A stretch of DNA of 64,000 nucleotides from Bradyrhizobium stylosanthis (GCF_001641335.1 NZ_LVEM01000008.1:118210-182209); one strand, 5' to 3'. Positions 51,401 through 54,042 are shown, counted from the stretch's first letter. Numbers and translations: made by a program. Notes: a model not told the origin generated them from the letters alone.

Positions 51401-52730
51401 TGATTTTCGGATCGCTCTTGACGACGGACACCGCCACCGCCGCGTCGGACGTCGAGGCACCGCCGTCCTTGGGGGCGGTCGTCGCGACGATCTTGATGTC
51501 GGACGACGCCTTGGCATCGAAGGAGCCGCTCAGGTCGAAGCTTCCCGCAAGCTTGACCTCCGGATTGTCGATGACCGTGACGACGACGGCCTTGACCGTC
51601 GCCGAAGCGGAATTGGTATTCGCCGTGATGTCGTCCTTCACGGTCGCGTCGATGATGGCATCCTTGGCGTGGACGGCCGCGCCGGACTTCACGTCGACCA
51701 GCGCATCGCCGAAGCTGAGCACGGCGGTACCGGCCAGACCGTTGCTGAAATAGGTGTCGCCGCTCTCGACGAAGGTGGCGTCGGAATGGGCGAGCAACTG
51801 CACCGTCCCGCCGGTGGCGGTCAGGGTCGCGTCGCCAAGCGTGACTTCGCTCTTCGCGTCGGCGAGCAGCCCCTGGAACAATCCGCCAGTGCTCTTCGAA
51901 TCGGCCTTCAGGGTGATGTTCGCGGCGTTGATCACCGAACCCTGGTCGATGGTGACTTTCGAGTCGGATATGACCTCGAACGTGCCGCCCGAATCGGTGA
52001 CCTGCAAGCCGGACGAATCGTTCACGATGTCCGACGAGCTGTGCAGCGTGAAGTCATGCCCGCTGAAGGTGCCGCCGTTGCCGCTCAACACGACCTGGTC
52101 GTTCGCAAGGGGCAGCGGAAGCTGAATGCCGATCAGCGAGCCGATGTCGATATCCTTGCCGCCGGCGAAGTCGATGTCGATCTTGGTACCGGCGAACCTG
52201 GCGTTGAGCACCGACAGGCTGTCGGTATCGACCGTCACCTTGTCGCCGATGAAGTCGATCAGGCTGAGCTTCGAATTGCTGACGCCCAGATCGTCGCGCT
52301 TGATGTTCACGTCGAGGTCGCTGGCCGCAGTGATCTGGTGTGTTGCAGCGAGCGTCGGGGAGGCATTGCCGTCCAGTCCGGTCGCGTAGAGATTCCAGAA
52401 GGCGTTGCCGCTGCTCTCTTCGGCTTTCAGCACGAAGGTCGTCGACGTCAGCGTGCTGACGTAGTTGCTGATATCGGTCGCATTGGTGATGCCGCCGGGA
52501 ACACTGCCGGGTGCACCGTAGGTCAGATCCGCAGACAACAGCAGGCGCGGCTCGATCGCCTCCAGCGTGAAGCTCTGCCGCCGCGGTTTTGCCGCCGGTT
52601 TCGCCGCGCCGCCCCAGTGGCGCCTTCTGCTGTCGCGTCCCGGAAGGATCTCGCGAATGACCTTGTCGAGCAGGGTTTCGAACGCGGAGCGCTTGTGAGC
52701 TTCCTTGTTCCAGCGCCAGGCTATACCCAT
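24492..52730 (-). CDS. Giant LEPR-XLL-type repeat surface protein with RTX repeats (9,412 aa)
   Basis: One uninterrupted 28.2-kb frame. In order: a basic, non-Sec N-terminus (residues 1-55) with an LEPR-XLL-type motif LEAIEPRLLLSAD (56-68); beta-solenoid-like repeats (about 250-4050) alternating hydrophobic strands (VGAAVALNIV) with Thr/Ser/Gly/Asp-rich turns and Asp/Ser/Asn-rich linkers; mixed repeat and Calx-beta-like regions (about 4050-6100); GDTITR-type modules (mostly about 6040-7530); glycine/aspartate RTX repeats (about 7650-8580); two lectin-like domains (about 8730-9065); a degenerate metallopeptidase-like segment (HEMGNAMG, about 9197) and a polar tail. I noticed no cysteine. The ATG follows GGGG by 7 nt, and no earlier in-frame start exists before a stop. 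Size, Ca-binding repeats and neighbours suggest an exported adhesin or cell-surface matrix protein; mass would be roughly 0.9 MDa. Confidence 0.93.
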   Translation of the reverse strand: MGIAWRWNKEAHKRSAFETLLDKVIREILPGRDSRRRHWGGAAKPAAKPRRQSFTLEAIEPRLLLSADLTYGAPGSVPGGITNATDISNYVSTLTSTTFVLKAEESSGNAFWNLYATGLDGNASPTLAATHQITAASDLDVNIKRDDLGVSNSKLSLIDFIGDKVTVDTDSLSVLNARFAGTKIDIDFAGGKDIDIGSLIGIQLPLPLANDQVVLSGNGGTFSGHDFTLHSSSDIVNDSSGLQVTDSGGTFEVISDSKVTIDQGSVINAANITLKADSKSTGGLFQGLLADAKSEVTLGDATLTATGGTVQLLAHSDATFVESGDTYFSNGLAGTAVLSFGDALVDVKSGAAVHAKDAIIDATVKDDITANTNSASATVKAVVVTVIDNPEVKLAGSFDLSGSFDAKASSDIKIVATTAPKDGGASTSDAAVAVSVVKSDPKITVTGGSIVAGGTVTIAADNKVDVNDAAAGDKGGSDGNGAGATGAAVGVTVLWGDTSAAITGGTVQGAGVTLSSTSDRTATTLSVATGGGSDDGSSSNQSKQRLADPNPNKANDGKSVDKAKTSDGDLPFAAGVSVGVVTGDTTASIIGGSVIATGGTVIGVTASGKHTVATTADGSHKSDNSGTAVGVAVAIQVVDSTSSGSIGGTASLTAAHVNVLGEMPTSTLDAEATAGASGSGISVAGALSINVATLDASAMVSSGTADVHGADVALTSSSTLSNTSKALGKSETSGNVGVGAAVALNIVNDTTVAGIANGAGLLSAHDLTLSATAVDTIATTSQAGSSGGVAVSPSVAITIANVNTTAFIGTGSLLTLTGKLSMTATQTAIVTETNAKADAASSGTAAIGASLALAVIDDSVTASIARSVTASGDIEVSATGSASADTEASASAAGAKDKDSDSGGDVNKKGDDQLSLGNSRAQSDNGGDATKTSGKSKTPDASTGDKDTGGSGNSKVQVAAAVAIDILTTSSQALFLGTPAITSTGGRVSLKSSANTDAKKTKADGTATDASAAGIAAAVAINVVDITNRASTGTATVVAQTGLDIEATMTNVSGDQTHEIVAEADSGATGNDKVSVAGALALNIVHNNTEASVAGGSVTVNGGPITIKAIHTEIDDAKADSEAEGGKVGVGASVALNLLLSSHTTAQIADNASFTGTNLGAVEVTADSHRTVKTKVDGGSQGEISVTPAVALALDLDDKSVAHIGTGTGSLSGSGTVTVQATHSADYNETEAKVAAAGSKAAIGAGVSIIVVDGWATTADVNRGVTGSQITILANSDFESTVVASASAKGGSTSDKKGNEKTDDQLQNNSNTSSTNAPTTNTSQNSGSDANSQSSGQSGTGGSSVGIAASVAVDVVSVSNTAAIGDNAVVTATGGLLKVSALNNVDAKAKSDATAIDKDGSVNIAAAFSLNSVSISNTAKIGAGANVTGNGITVEAVTPDTNDISSRALSAAGNKGGDVAIAGVAAINVVDSETRAYTGDGSHLHGGTGEIDITARHDLRTQALAASAGFSGSGAGIGVAVAINVIGTGPGGSHTTASVGDPAGGGTAATVDGTGAVKVTSQHTVNPLNVDFSDLPSDISSKLSSVNIPLTSIALAAGGSAGSSKPGLAGSASINVYNTTTQAFVDVNATVGQGASHNASLDVSATDTTTIKSAAGSAGIGVSGTGIGAGLDLSIVSKDTRAYIGQSAHVTTTGQTSIVATSNEDLLSVSANAGIGGSGPGVAASASVEVLKTQTRAYIDGNAQVTQVGSVNIDASDTMSMVMVAGSIGFGSSVGAGAAITTLVHQDTVEAYIGQSATVTTSAGAGKNITVNAHSTETEAAIGAAGAGSSGSFAFAGAGVINILTEDTRAFVDRSATVNAGGNLTVHADDQTKFVSVAGNLAVSAGAAAGAGAAVAVVNKHTDAFIESGVHSTIGGNINVQATSKETITAIGAGISASGNVAVTVDASVNVLNVDTRAFIGDDPDDGIASAGAGNVHADGSIAIQADERTELNAIVGVVGFSGSAAITAGAVVTVTNKHTEAFVGSNAIVSASGNQSIHAATGHLDPVTSGDGGTQGKIDTGSINGSPNADTLAGQGRVVSPTVSNSDAPTVKDDDGNARPNNPSTSSSMLGGKVKIDPFVTDQTGITITSTNYDQINGLAAGLAGAGSAAVALSAVVNSINDTTTATVNAGAQVTATAGNVNVSAASDVHHLAVAASVAVSGGGAVAPAVDVTVISNVTTASTEAGSQVNALAGDIVVDANAKEDMLLVGFGIAGATVGIGGAVSVLVVNNTTTARMAGSADAWGSIVVHSTDATDITIVDGAGGFGLGGAGASIGVISLNKTTEAYIDSGSAAAHAIVHAGGNGAGATGMVGTLTGGQSPTDFDRANVKGVLVEAESHEDVFHLNVAAGGGFIGLAGGVTVTTLAGTTHAYIDNADVNWTNNTGTSDQSVWVNAANDAQVATFAGGIAGGVDAMAGAVDIGVMRNSINAEIKSGANVAANRDVKVNALGIKDIASIAASGAGGIIGLAASVSVWSVGTQMASNYTGDGAAPQQNSLAKGGSGPSADSDATKQGSDASGKLSDAMSGTGGKFGTGGVNLGASTIQIAAGNKLTTGSKVTYYNGGSAGITNLTDGNSYFVRDTGDHQTFKLYNTFDDANNDTNAISFGASAGGATQSIVGNVGLTNGSTDPNTASNSQDRTSAISYQSLNGTGGFSTKAPSQTTLGNALTGPTVGTNAAIGGGAHVTAVNGDISVNAVENLHMTTTQGGIAIGLAGIGAGIGVLNIASNVSATAGGILSAGGALNIHADLYEKVDEVAFAAVGGVIGIGAGVAVINDTSTVTAGLIDSAVVHKATDIDIHANAKQDINVLSVGISVGGVAAGASFTKVDVHNDSATDVLAFIGDNVSIGQGVGDNVGSVTVDADSTVLVKANAFGLAGGGVALTANFSFVTVTPDVIAKVGDGANGANITLNGTGDLKVSASSTDNLDATVTGVSVGGFAAGLSWASVDARPQVRSKLVKGNVKARNVTVETNANVGAPDDYGSSATAFAGAGGVAAASGAVAKSTNSPILETVVGSGATIAGTGEVKILAEGHDLAAAKASGVAIGFAGLGGTSAEAHTDGDIEAHLDGQVVGANNTAGASNLTVQGKSVDSANAVAEAATGGMYAGQLNVTNATANTTVKGYIASTGTIKVSSNLDVNALSHPEADALTKGTSIGGISVGGSKATTSLTPVATAYAMAASIDAGGSITVHAEATPQGKPAPTYAVVAGSDANNTVEVDNHGLNTGDAAVFDGATQSGLTQNREYSVLSVDGNDLSFGSQFSGGSNNVNVDTDTIKFDAPHHFITGDKVQYITAGGTQIGGLTSGNLYWVKVVDGTSIKLTTYDPSVPANDPLKNFTPSGSTITVTGTNYATNLPVTYHAPAAMTFSNQQVDVNDTTSGGVAELHDNTNANNIEFIDTSGTADNTGNDGKPIPSGFNNTDEVIYHVTNGAAIGGLKDGTTYRISGAGGTNNSIVQLDAYVKDVAVTFHKSGNNAVNDTITRASGSWKDAGFAIGQQITVTGAVATNNTTYTLVDVTDDTLKLSVNNTVTGGDFTKTIESNAIALAPTKAQTLALTFINDGAGGNLDQIQRSSGSFLADGYKVGQVVSLSGGTTATDKSTNNGSFTISAISADGKTLTLKDTDNVVAAGVFTKSIAADKAAVHSLVRSGDLPMQYSTDGGLTRFNADGRTFYVINPENDDSFQLALAPNGPALTLIGPDSPTSNHKIGPESVDLTSTATGNQWIRMDITGNVTGATLTGPGGVPLSVLSPPIGDGNSSAVARGSGGGFVGVNINDGTITDSPTVNAYMQAGLAHANLDVSITTNSITSGSASGANGTGGLVGVGGSSATSDSTNKSEVWVTAGTRIIAGGNFNLTSNLFTGASAAARSTTGGAVGVAITHTHSTVNNTTTAKMKDGSDVLAGNTAIVAATTGTAQSTNSGSTGIGIGGDGNAYATSSSTDETTVDFATAASLTARAILAAATVPWMDVEARSRGDGGGLVAVGTGSADTTINAQNNVNLHANASLMGYEGVDLVARYYNPDPNSAPDHQAVTSVADAFGRATGLFGYVDGSADNHTTLGSTILGELHSLVTAGPRDPNDPALQDITGYNHLALYSDTKNGKIGFVDHGDVKRRSLAAGGSSSGPQDPTVTRKIDFSSDVVIFSGRSPELVISSSGNIDKAVNISVNGVFEPLFGSNAVSGGVINVDNIVNDDPGEVYFDSPTILGGNGSPGAGSGTWEFRDSYQQVLITNNSGFDLKINNIDVLNRGPNHPIVDFVPYDNTPTISFNLKRTVTPTRVEIEDFGNANSVLLQGTIENPIGTTIIRNANGNVRATKPRDLTSADPNASLVRTNIVDIESANAGVGVGGRVNIDQVEAAGLPAATTFLTARAATDGSIFLGRNQFFGGELVQYHTSGTAIGGLTDGKYYVVITSPGDLSIKLASLSNPGLALTLDPSTSTLTTSHSLTPAQRFTVKAAGDANLDVLGRLRDDTVTDYRVHIDAVVTGGTTNIIMQPSVEETGVPNSGGVEVRYKAHPNPNGEIYNTFFNQPIGSPVPENVGAFATLAPNNTINSTYDVRAFDTDGNLYRPGIQSNSNIILTAAQPTAGDGKIINVKAITEIVGGGAPSSSDSHHVDVLTNGWIDLAEKTDDVRVGRIMSTANDVTLHSPRKIIDALNDGIGFEADVTAVNITMTAGDSGITGTASDKSGTGGIGTTDNFLEINVDELYGTGAGLGVLTANDIAVASKNDTQGVFITEVVRGTESLGLLGSAGALHTDAFDKEIDDLEVKLVQTKGDVTLATDPGSIVDARNGGLGGDTANVIGNTINLFAEGGNIGNANGGNDLEIDSQAYGYGTIGARATGSIDLSEALPTTAVGTFYARNAEVVLLQALGIAGGDGDINGNIRFTVRESAVQGEDLHLLNSGSVLFLENAPEAMAHGLVNTPNGSILLRVADNVTTEVNSQILAAKNVDIYGDFRRTGELSSGVAQFDSDTPDDSPKYGTVMHLRGVIAHGPTASGYLTRIFGNADTDQIFFDETWLGGLSGTPSSQIPGGQGQTIPTGLLGPARLMSFYSGGNTRAYGSNTPTTTTAGIDAKVTFAPDPNGDTITRTDGGTFAGFAIGDVITVDSDDVNNPIANNRVYTVTGISAAATVLTLSSARVVSTATNVNVKIKNTRLNPFAPTGDSEDFFVVNELQSMVYTQTAAATASSDTLTLDGQAGTDTYVINTTGTQGKTDAQGNPVDLYNRNYVINVLDSGGPTDGVNNLSVYGKDNIDPNFIGAGKAFDDIFLLRRTTDIPRETGSRPQLYANESAFVAVLDFDPTKPGTALTQAQASDQPADGSVRSESVQRINYDSSVNGRLMVFGQGGNDYFAVDDDATTTTLDGGAANDTFQIGQIYGYQRDASTHSAGPLGNTLGGSIVTAADLFPQLPNSLTPQSIYGTVATTRGWLSAGATSPLVAEGGSGDDTFTVYSNQAVLRLEGDDGNDLFTVRAFALAQTDPTSGDIVWLDPVQQIAMPKLTKGFSTAAETAIRTGAGSNQVEYNINAPVSVDGGSGFDKLVILGTEFADHIVVTEKGIFGAGLTVTYKNIEVLEVDALEGDDTIDVLSTPPGMAVRVIGGLGNDAINVAGDVAGDVVSRDINGTSSTINHRISTDDGAYKPVVPDGISLSVSRPDQGQVIIDENVPHDLSPSITDVTEGKLISGNPADDVYGIRLGHIPVVGTSVYITISAAMNPEEEHVAAGAIASGDIIDTLGLGDSILLASGNPLAMGDKDKAGLLTPAAYARDVVLNGTLIHVPARAIVLVFDSSNWDTEQYVHVMAVDDQLAEGDRTVAISHTVLSTDPTFDHAIVRNVEVTIHDNDQPAVKVTQLDATVTVPDFVKYPGYGRPVDGVTKVLEGTTAPVDPPPITSVDDYFAVELATPPTGTVQVAINPQYLDPSVPKDLRVSLSSTDARFHVVQAALPDQDGVYYITFGPGDTTPVIVTTHAIQRLPTEDPHDTTITAAVVDTIAGHATTDTAYKNAAVGINYSGVQLTFAQHATGDTITRDTGSWITDGYKAGQNIIISGTQTIAGGLTNNALFVIKSVDVTGKILTLTTRLTVIPAVENPTALLPVKFRINGSGITQNIDAQVFDDGAAGLFTLESGGATLVSAGTATQGPGDPDTYTMRLTKVPLTTVNVDVITDGQTDIIPDGAQITLKQTGFTQTLTLFTKGNISVGQDPSTSVWMIKRAPGSELGSFIADGFLPGQTITITGTGPGGVDGTYKIDAAKGSVGDQFIKLTNVGGAVLPSVSGTFNSTAGQTISITTVKSNGVYNNGTVKYTVADEAFLMFTGNITVNGAVITRSAIGSFINDNFAAGEIIRLQRNDGTIVGDFTIAAGGVTDTQLTLTATTGLSGQAGDLKGAAISKMLDTLVRTDGSSWLDSGFFEGQLVQITNLAGGSPVLVKIDLITGTDAGKLDKMVLTDHPETDGLHGTVVGPVKYSGRPPGGLLPSTPINVNMVQMAARVEFDPTNGTYPWYTQATIKVQADPYFDIQPGHENLRAFPKSAHTLSGIRGPLAVEGGTTSADRSLVQAVLLPGEANGPFFNIPPQPPETQSIDVLNVYSDGTQGAATGKLTSTALTGLNMNDVGLDFTAILGGAHPFGESGVYPGGISYGSIVLAQDPKFPGDPTKQVFLTDSSHSTLEVVNIFLGQGNDKLDINSTLIPGPDHNADGTIGLVSEHGGLTTIHGGGNAPLQLIANNGGYFNTYAGTQPGTYQLVRSDGLKWALDGFAVGQQVLLNDGGVVGSYTIIAIGDPPAGEPDASHKPGSALTLFPATGAPPLTIGSKQLGTISVIDQLAVVTGQILGTQTTGNLSVAGAAGFNRITRSDGLTWASLGFAAGQQVAFSIGGLLGTRTVLGFDNATATSGFGSVLILDGLSLGAVAPTSGVVAVSSRNIVSSSAATPFTLTKTTISRSDGGNWISDGFAIGQAVTIGGQSGYWLVSDDPTATKLTLQGADLTTLPAVQKVAIVRIGGDTINVNGSSEVVTGNFDVTAPVTPVGGVGGDPAGTTNRLTRNDGHTWDGTDSGDSAFAVGQQVTISATFSFPQVIFARSATGDTITRSGGNWVSDGFTIGQTIVITDTTSKNTDPSNSGSFLTNNGSFTIANVTATVLTLTAANTVVPTLDFGATEPAKISLYGNFIVTGFADQVGNTGHFKTLLVSGAGLPLQTAVPMTVNVDAPLVVYGDTSQDGVWYNGVATQQSLGKFANKPQPHMDNVSFTLSSPSSPLVGFDNITAPAGTVQVSTAYTGFNTVSVSDDTFGNLTRADGTSWVTAGFKVNGLVTINGASVGTVYGFKSSDPLAHPTATDVLVLNNLLPGYAAISNTSTTQAVKEWNTASIKLGSGQFDPGFVPEGLIAIGKTYTSLVFARSGGGDTITRSDAGGSWIADKFAIGQSISISGTTYNDGGGGPNYVITGVTATQLTLAAVQQLIPTAPSTFETARISIDVGTIAVIGTQYQVSFSSSSGQYFITRATGSWLDDGFKTPVTPDKAISIALYGATIETNDQVYKVLNVTATTLTVDKAVTPGGSQSVVISGGPVKRDTLYLANLRPGALAMLNGDVPQTNTIVERNRLGQNADFFVFPLAAQYQFDGNDVIDAHGLFGGIADGRLPTVGITAYGGRGDDTIIGSAASDFLAGGSGNDMIIGGRGGDQIYGDSGINVDVIRRVLLVANAAGTSGAVNVDTIKAGDDLIYGDAQGSTNTNAFGDYNDIIFADLGDVRQDVSGARDTTKPVDLKPQRIETTARDIAIVSQSRQNGGNDIVYGNGGEDVLIGGTGNDALDGGTDRDLVFGDNVTLDRTGHFGNYSNLRFETLSGTKIYSTALSTDTQAAGLDYANGIPQVDPRGHGAWGDYLVTMYDTLPDLTKSVAVSKSFGDDYIAGGSQDDMIFGQSGNDTAQGDGSIDYVSHILVDNNLGAMLVSSNDKLGGRVGVYQTGTNIAGNLFRGSDNSLLLRPSFDSTADGQDYIEGNAGNDLLLGNQNQDDLVGGNSDMFSLKDPTFNISQSLRPDDSDLIFGGSGVAVARNGAGDGASDANGNITTSASGHANDSDAIVGDNGDIIRLVGVKGIVADPVGLRTVASFTMNADLTTTAIATTVQSFNGYLRFNYDTSTAEGTAYDDVAKIVVRAVRLLDYSPGGPDVNGADPINPSIAKNDIGAADEVHGESGDDFIYGELGNDWLYGEGQNDDIIGGYGNDWISGGTGDDGIIGDDGRIYTSRNSLSADPTNISKYTKSAGEPLNGIAPLLSADPDPKYSNGNALNEYIYTPGNMQTDTINVSGALKKTVDLTPFSVDTTFNGTKDDFALLSTKNNGAASDGKTRSHSDDIIFGGLGSDWIHGGSGDDAISGAEALKLSFTQIQNPLTLDLTGTAETDYGHPFNPGDALRFNPVDPDGKFTHPHIANRTGEFALYDENNPMRKILLNADGTASSTGTGLEWFLNFDQTEGVLRPGGTTPGNQPVTYGPVRDDGNDDIFGDNGNDWIVGGTGRDHTYGGWGNDLLNADDDLTTAGGLNNVPETAPTYEDRAYGGAGKDVLIANTGGDRLIDWVGEYNSYLVPFSEFGMATVSRTMQPFLHHFLYAESLSDGVDATRYSDLNSGALPPVPTKVNDPNPGRNGEPAGELGLVLQQDDAWHAQTGAPTDPQAGNTPGTQRDVLRSASFTGNGGPTGMFAAAGSWSVVSASYSNSQSSASGDNISLFDLDTWLPTYYEVPVTLKVGSGGSNQNSYVIFDYQAPDNFKYAGIDVTHNTIEIGQRSASGWTDLATLSVKGLGVNKQTAFMLAANYMTATVTFNGYSLSYTFAGPLNTGMLGLGTNSSLTNFTTYSVQRLPFTPTYSVLEDLSDGVANKFVAQTGTWTTTSGTSGRYFAVPPANDAALSTRPLAVAPLSYVEYSATVNASKAGASAGLTFAYTSTNDFLYAGIVAGTNQVVLGHRSNGTWYVDAVASTTITAGTDYNLLVALSESVGNSVNVVLNGKSVLSFKYNFLVHDGGLGLYARNGNASFDNVLIRGDDIAYAGGGTPQAAALAAPPATDVAVVAADQLAAIVAAAKQAWAAALGSDDPRLLILDQVTVLMADLPDQLLGATTGYTIVLDPNAAGWGWFVDPTPGDNREFSIRLSGEVSEAASSSPAAGHMDLLSTLVHEMGNAMGMPEDLGDDVAGMTLRAGERRLPEPAGHPAPASAAVLQSTPAAQVTPQMTLIPLGPVTATIAPPVPAVAKEDEPSGITLISNILLSPIASASQNGEVHRSVGTAEDLGKSFVALSASLTGGNPKSSTVQQDDLSSPEHHSSRNINSAKETTSINWQNSLDAVEHLASGPSNGSQEWLDDFLNHVGQDKAQWNPNASLRVRPLSINNAGHA
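25040..25200 (-). other. Degenerate metallopeptidase-like motif in the giant protein tail
   Basis: STLVHEMGNAMGMPEDLGDD followed by MTLRAGERRLP (around residues 9194-9225) aligns by eye with the HELGHxLG...LxxGxRR element found in large secreted repeat proteins. The second zinc-binding histidine is Asn here (HEMGN instead of HExxH), so peptidase activity is unlikely. Confidence 0.55.
25540..26530 (-). other. Tandem concanavalin/LamG-like domains in the giant protein
   Basis: Two related segments of about 160 residues. Each has a YVIFDYQAPDNFKYAGID or LTFAYTSTNDFLYAGIVAG strand, an IGQRSASGW / LGHRSNGTW strand and an end like GMLGLGTNSSLTNF / GGLGLYARNGNASFDNV. The pattern resembles LamG/concanavalin-A-like lectin folds often used for binding glycans. 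The fold call is an inference from pattern. Confidence 0.5.
26990..29780 (-). repeat. RTX (hemolysin-type calcium-binding) repeat region of the giant protein
   Basis: Clusters of GGxGxDxxx nonapeptides, for example AGGSGNDMIIGGRGGDQIYG, GGTGNDALDGGTDRDLVFGD, GELGNDWLYGEGQNDDIIGG and DDIFGDNGNDWIVGGTG. These form calcium-binding beta-rolls outside the cell in type I secreted proteins. The region ends about 830 residues before the C-terminus, further from the end than in most RTX proteins. Confidence 0.9.
30150..34630 (-). repeat. GDTITR / GFxIGQ module repeats in the giant protein
   Basis: A module of about 70-90 residues recurs: a GDTITR-like opening, a W-x-x-DGF-x-x-GQ-x-(I/V) element, and an ending like FTIANVTATVLTLTAAN. 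Clear copies begin near 34580, 31415 and 30465 (GDTITRDTGSWITDGYKAGQ, GDTITRSGGNWVSDGFTIGQ, GDTITRSDAGGSWIADKFAIGQ in part). Shorter copies are interspersed. Further copies lie outside this span near 42215, 41950 and 37400. It is not a family I can name. Confidence 0.65.
40600..51990 (-). repeat. Beta-solenoid-like repeat region of the giant protein
   Basis: Dozens of degenerate units of about 80-100 residues. Each has a hydrophobic core such as GVGASVALNLL or AIGASLALAVID, a short Asn/Asp/Thr segment with TTA(Y/F/S)I, then a polar strand-turn block such as GSLLTLTGKLSMTATQT. Three hydrophilic Asp/Ser/Asn/Lys-rich linkers interrupt it (around 51040-51130, 49870-50045 and 48700-48860). The pattern resembles right-handed beta-helix adhesins. 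The repeats are diverged at DNA level, so recent slippage is not evident. Confidence 0.7.
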
Positions 52731-53651
52731 CGGAATGCCCCATCAAAAAATGGACCGAACGGCGTGCAGCAAATTGACGTACGCGAAGACGCTCAAGCAC
52801 AGACGCGCTTGAGAAGAAGGATTAGCGATGTCTACCGGGGAGAACCTGACCGTCTGTGCCTTCAACAGCACGCGGCAGGAGATGAGCTAAATGCAAAACG
52901 TCTAAGGTGCTAAAATCTTTTTTCATTGCAGCGCCTCCTTCGAACGTCGAGTTGGCGACTTAATCGAATTTACGCGGAGTTTAATTCCGCTTAACTACAA
53001 AAGTATGACACGACGGTAGCCGCACCACAAGCGCTTTACCGCCGGCATTTACTCGCGCAACTGACGTGGATTGGAGTGCTTACTTCCGGTTGCATTCCGA
53101 AGTTTCGATCAAATCAGGCTTCGCGCAGACAAGGCACATCTGATCAAATGCTTAGCGAATCGCGACATCAAAACCGAGCGTCGGCCGCACTCGCAAGTTG
53201 TAAAACCTTGGCGCGAGAATAACGCACCTGTTATCGCGTTTTGCCACCAGGAACTAAACATTTAATCTGAGTTTATCAACGCACGACTCGCGCGATGACG
53301 CGTTCGGCGGGGGAAATTCACGATCAAGGGCACGACCCGAACACCGGAAGTACCCAAGTATTTCGCTGAAAGATCATTCAAGTCGGGCGTTGCCTCGGCA
53401 GCTTGCTCCGCAGCGCTCCGTGAGCGGACCTTACGAAGAAGCCTTTGCAGGACAGCGCGAGGCGCTTCGATGCAACACGAGTGACGCGGCGGTTGCAGCC
53501 TCTATCGATCTCGCGGGTTCGGCACAAACGGCCTGTGGTAGCGGCGGATCGTCAGATATCGAGCACTCGGTGCTCGACGCACGGATGGCGCGAGGCTCCT
53601 CGCGACGATTGAAGAAGGGAGCCCGGTTCAACCAAACGGCTCCCGCATCCT
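52731..53651. other. Regulatory/intergenic region upstream of the giant gene
   Basis: About 0.9 kb between the giant gene and the XRE gene, both on the minus strand. It is AT-richer than its surroundings in 52900-53030 and 53180-53300 and contains the shared palindromic element at 52965-52998. I see no convincing gene; short frames at 53071-53265 and 53390-53824 lack ribosome binding sites and family features. The promoter of the export operon should lie here. Confidence 0.5.
52965..52998. promoter_or_regulatory. Candidate operator upstream of the giant gene
   Basis: CGAATTTAC (52965-52973) and TTTAATTC (52980-52987) form GAATT/AATTC arms. Next to them is CTTAACTAC (52990-52998), also present before the XRE gene. 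GCGGA (52974-52978) and TCCGC (52986-52990) give a second small inverted repeat. It lies about 235-268 nt upstream of the giant gene start. The same CGAATTTAC...TTTAATTC arrangement precedes the subtilase gene. Confidence 0.45.
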
Positions 53652-54029
53652 CTAGTTTTCGCGATCGCGGGCCGAAGAGATCCGGACGGAAAAGCCCTTT
53701 GCTTCGATGGCGCGGATCAGCTCCTCGAGGTTCATGTCGTCGGGCCGCCGCGAAAGCTGATCCAGAGGCCCCTGGTCCTGGCTGCTCACGACGTGGACAC
53801 CGTTCTCGAGAAACTCGGAGCTGACGTTAAGCACCCTTGCCACAGCCTTTATGGTGGCGGGCTTGGGCACCCTGCCGCGCTTTTCCCAATGCCAGATGGC
53901 GGGCGGCGTGACGTCAATCCGCCTCGCCAGCTCCGTGATCGTCATCGACTGCTCTTCACGCAGCTGTTTCAAGCGCGATCCGAAGCTGGCGACCGTCTTG
54001 TTCTTGGTCTTAGACACCTGAAATTCCAT
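53652..54029 (-). CDS. XRE-family helix-turn-helix regulator
   Basis: A 125-residue DNA-binding protein. The Cro/C1-type HTH spans about residues 16-75 (FGSRLKQLREEQSMTITELA, then RIDVTPPAIWHWEKRGRVPK and KAVARVLNVSSEFLENG). A short acidic C-terminal part follows (MNLEELIRAIEAKGF). The ATG at 54027-54029 has no Shine-Dalgarno sequence, so it may be leaderless, or translation may start at the GTG five codons in. It lies upstream of the giant gene in the same direction. The shared CTTAACTAC element before both genes makes it a candidate, unproven, regulator of the locus and of itself. Confidence 0.85.
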   Translation of the reverse strand: MEFQVSKTKNKTVASFGSRLKQLREEQSMTITELARRIDVTPPAIWHWEKRGRVPKPATIKAVARVLNVSSEFLENGVHVVSSQDQGPLDQLSRRPDDMNLEELIRAIEAKGFSVRISSARDREN

Positions 54030-54042
54030 TTCTATATGTGAG

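Noticed and set aside
26990..52000. Possible CRISPR or DNA-level tandem array in the giant gene
   Set aside because: The periodicity is at the protein level with diverged DNA. No identical short repeats with unique spacers were seen.
53071..53824. Short plus-strand frames between the giant gene and the XRE gene (53071-53265, 53390-53824)
   Set aside because: No ribosome binding site, no recognisable motif, and the second overlaps the XRE gene antisense.
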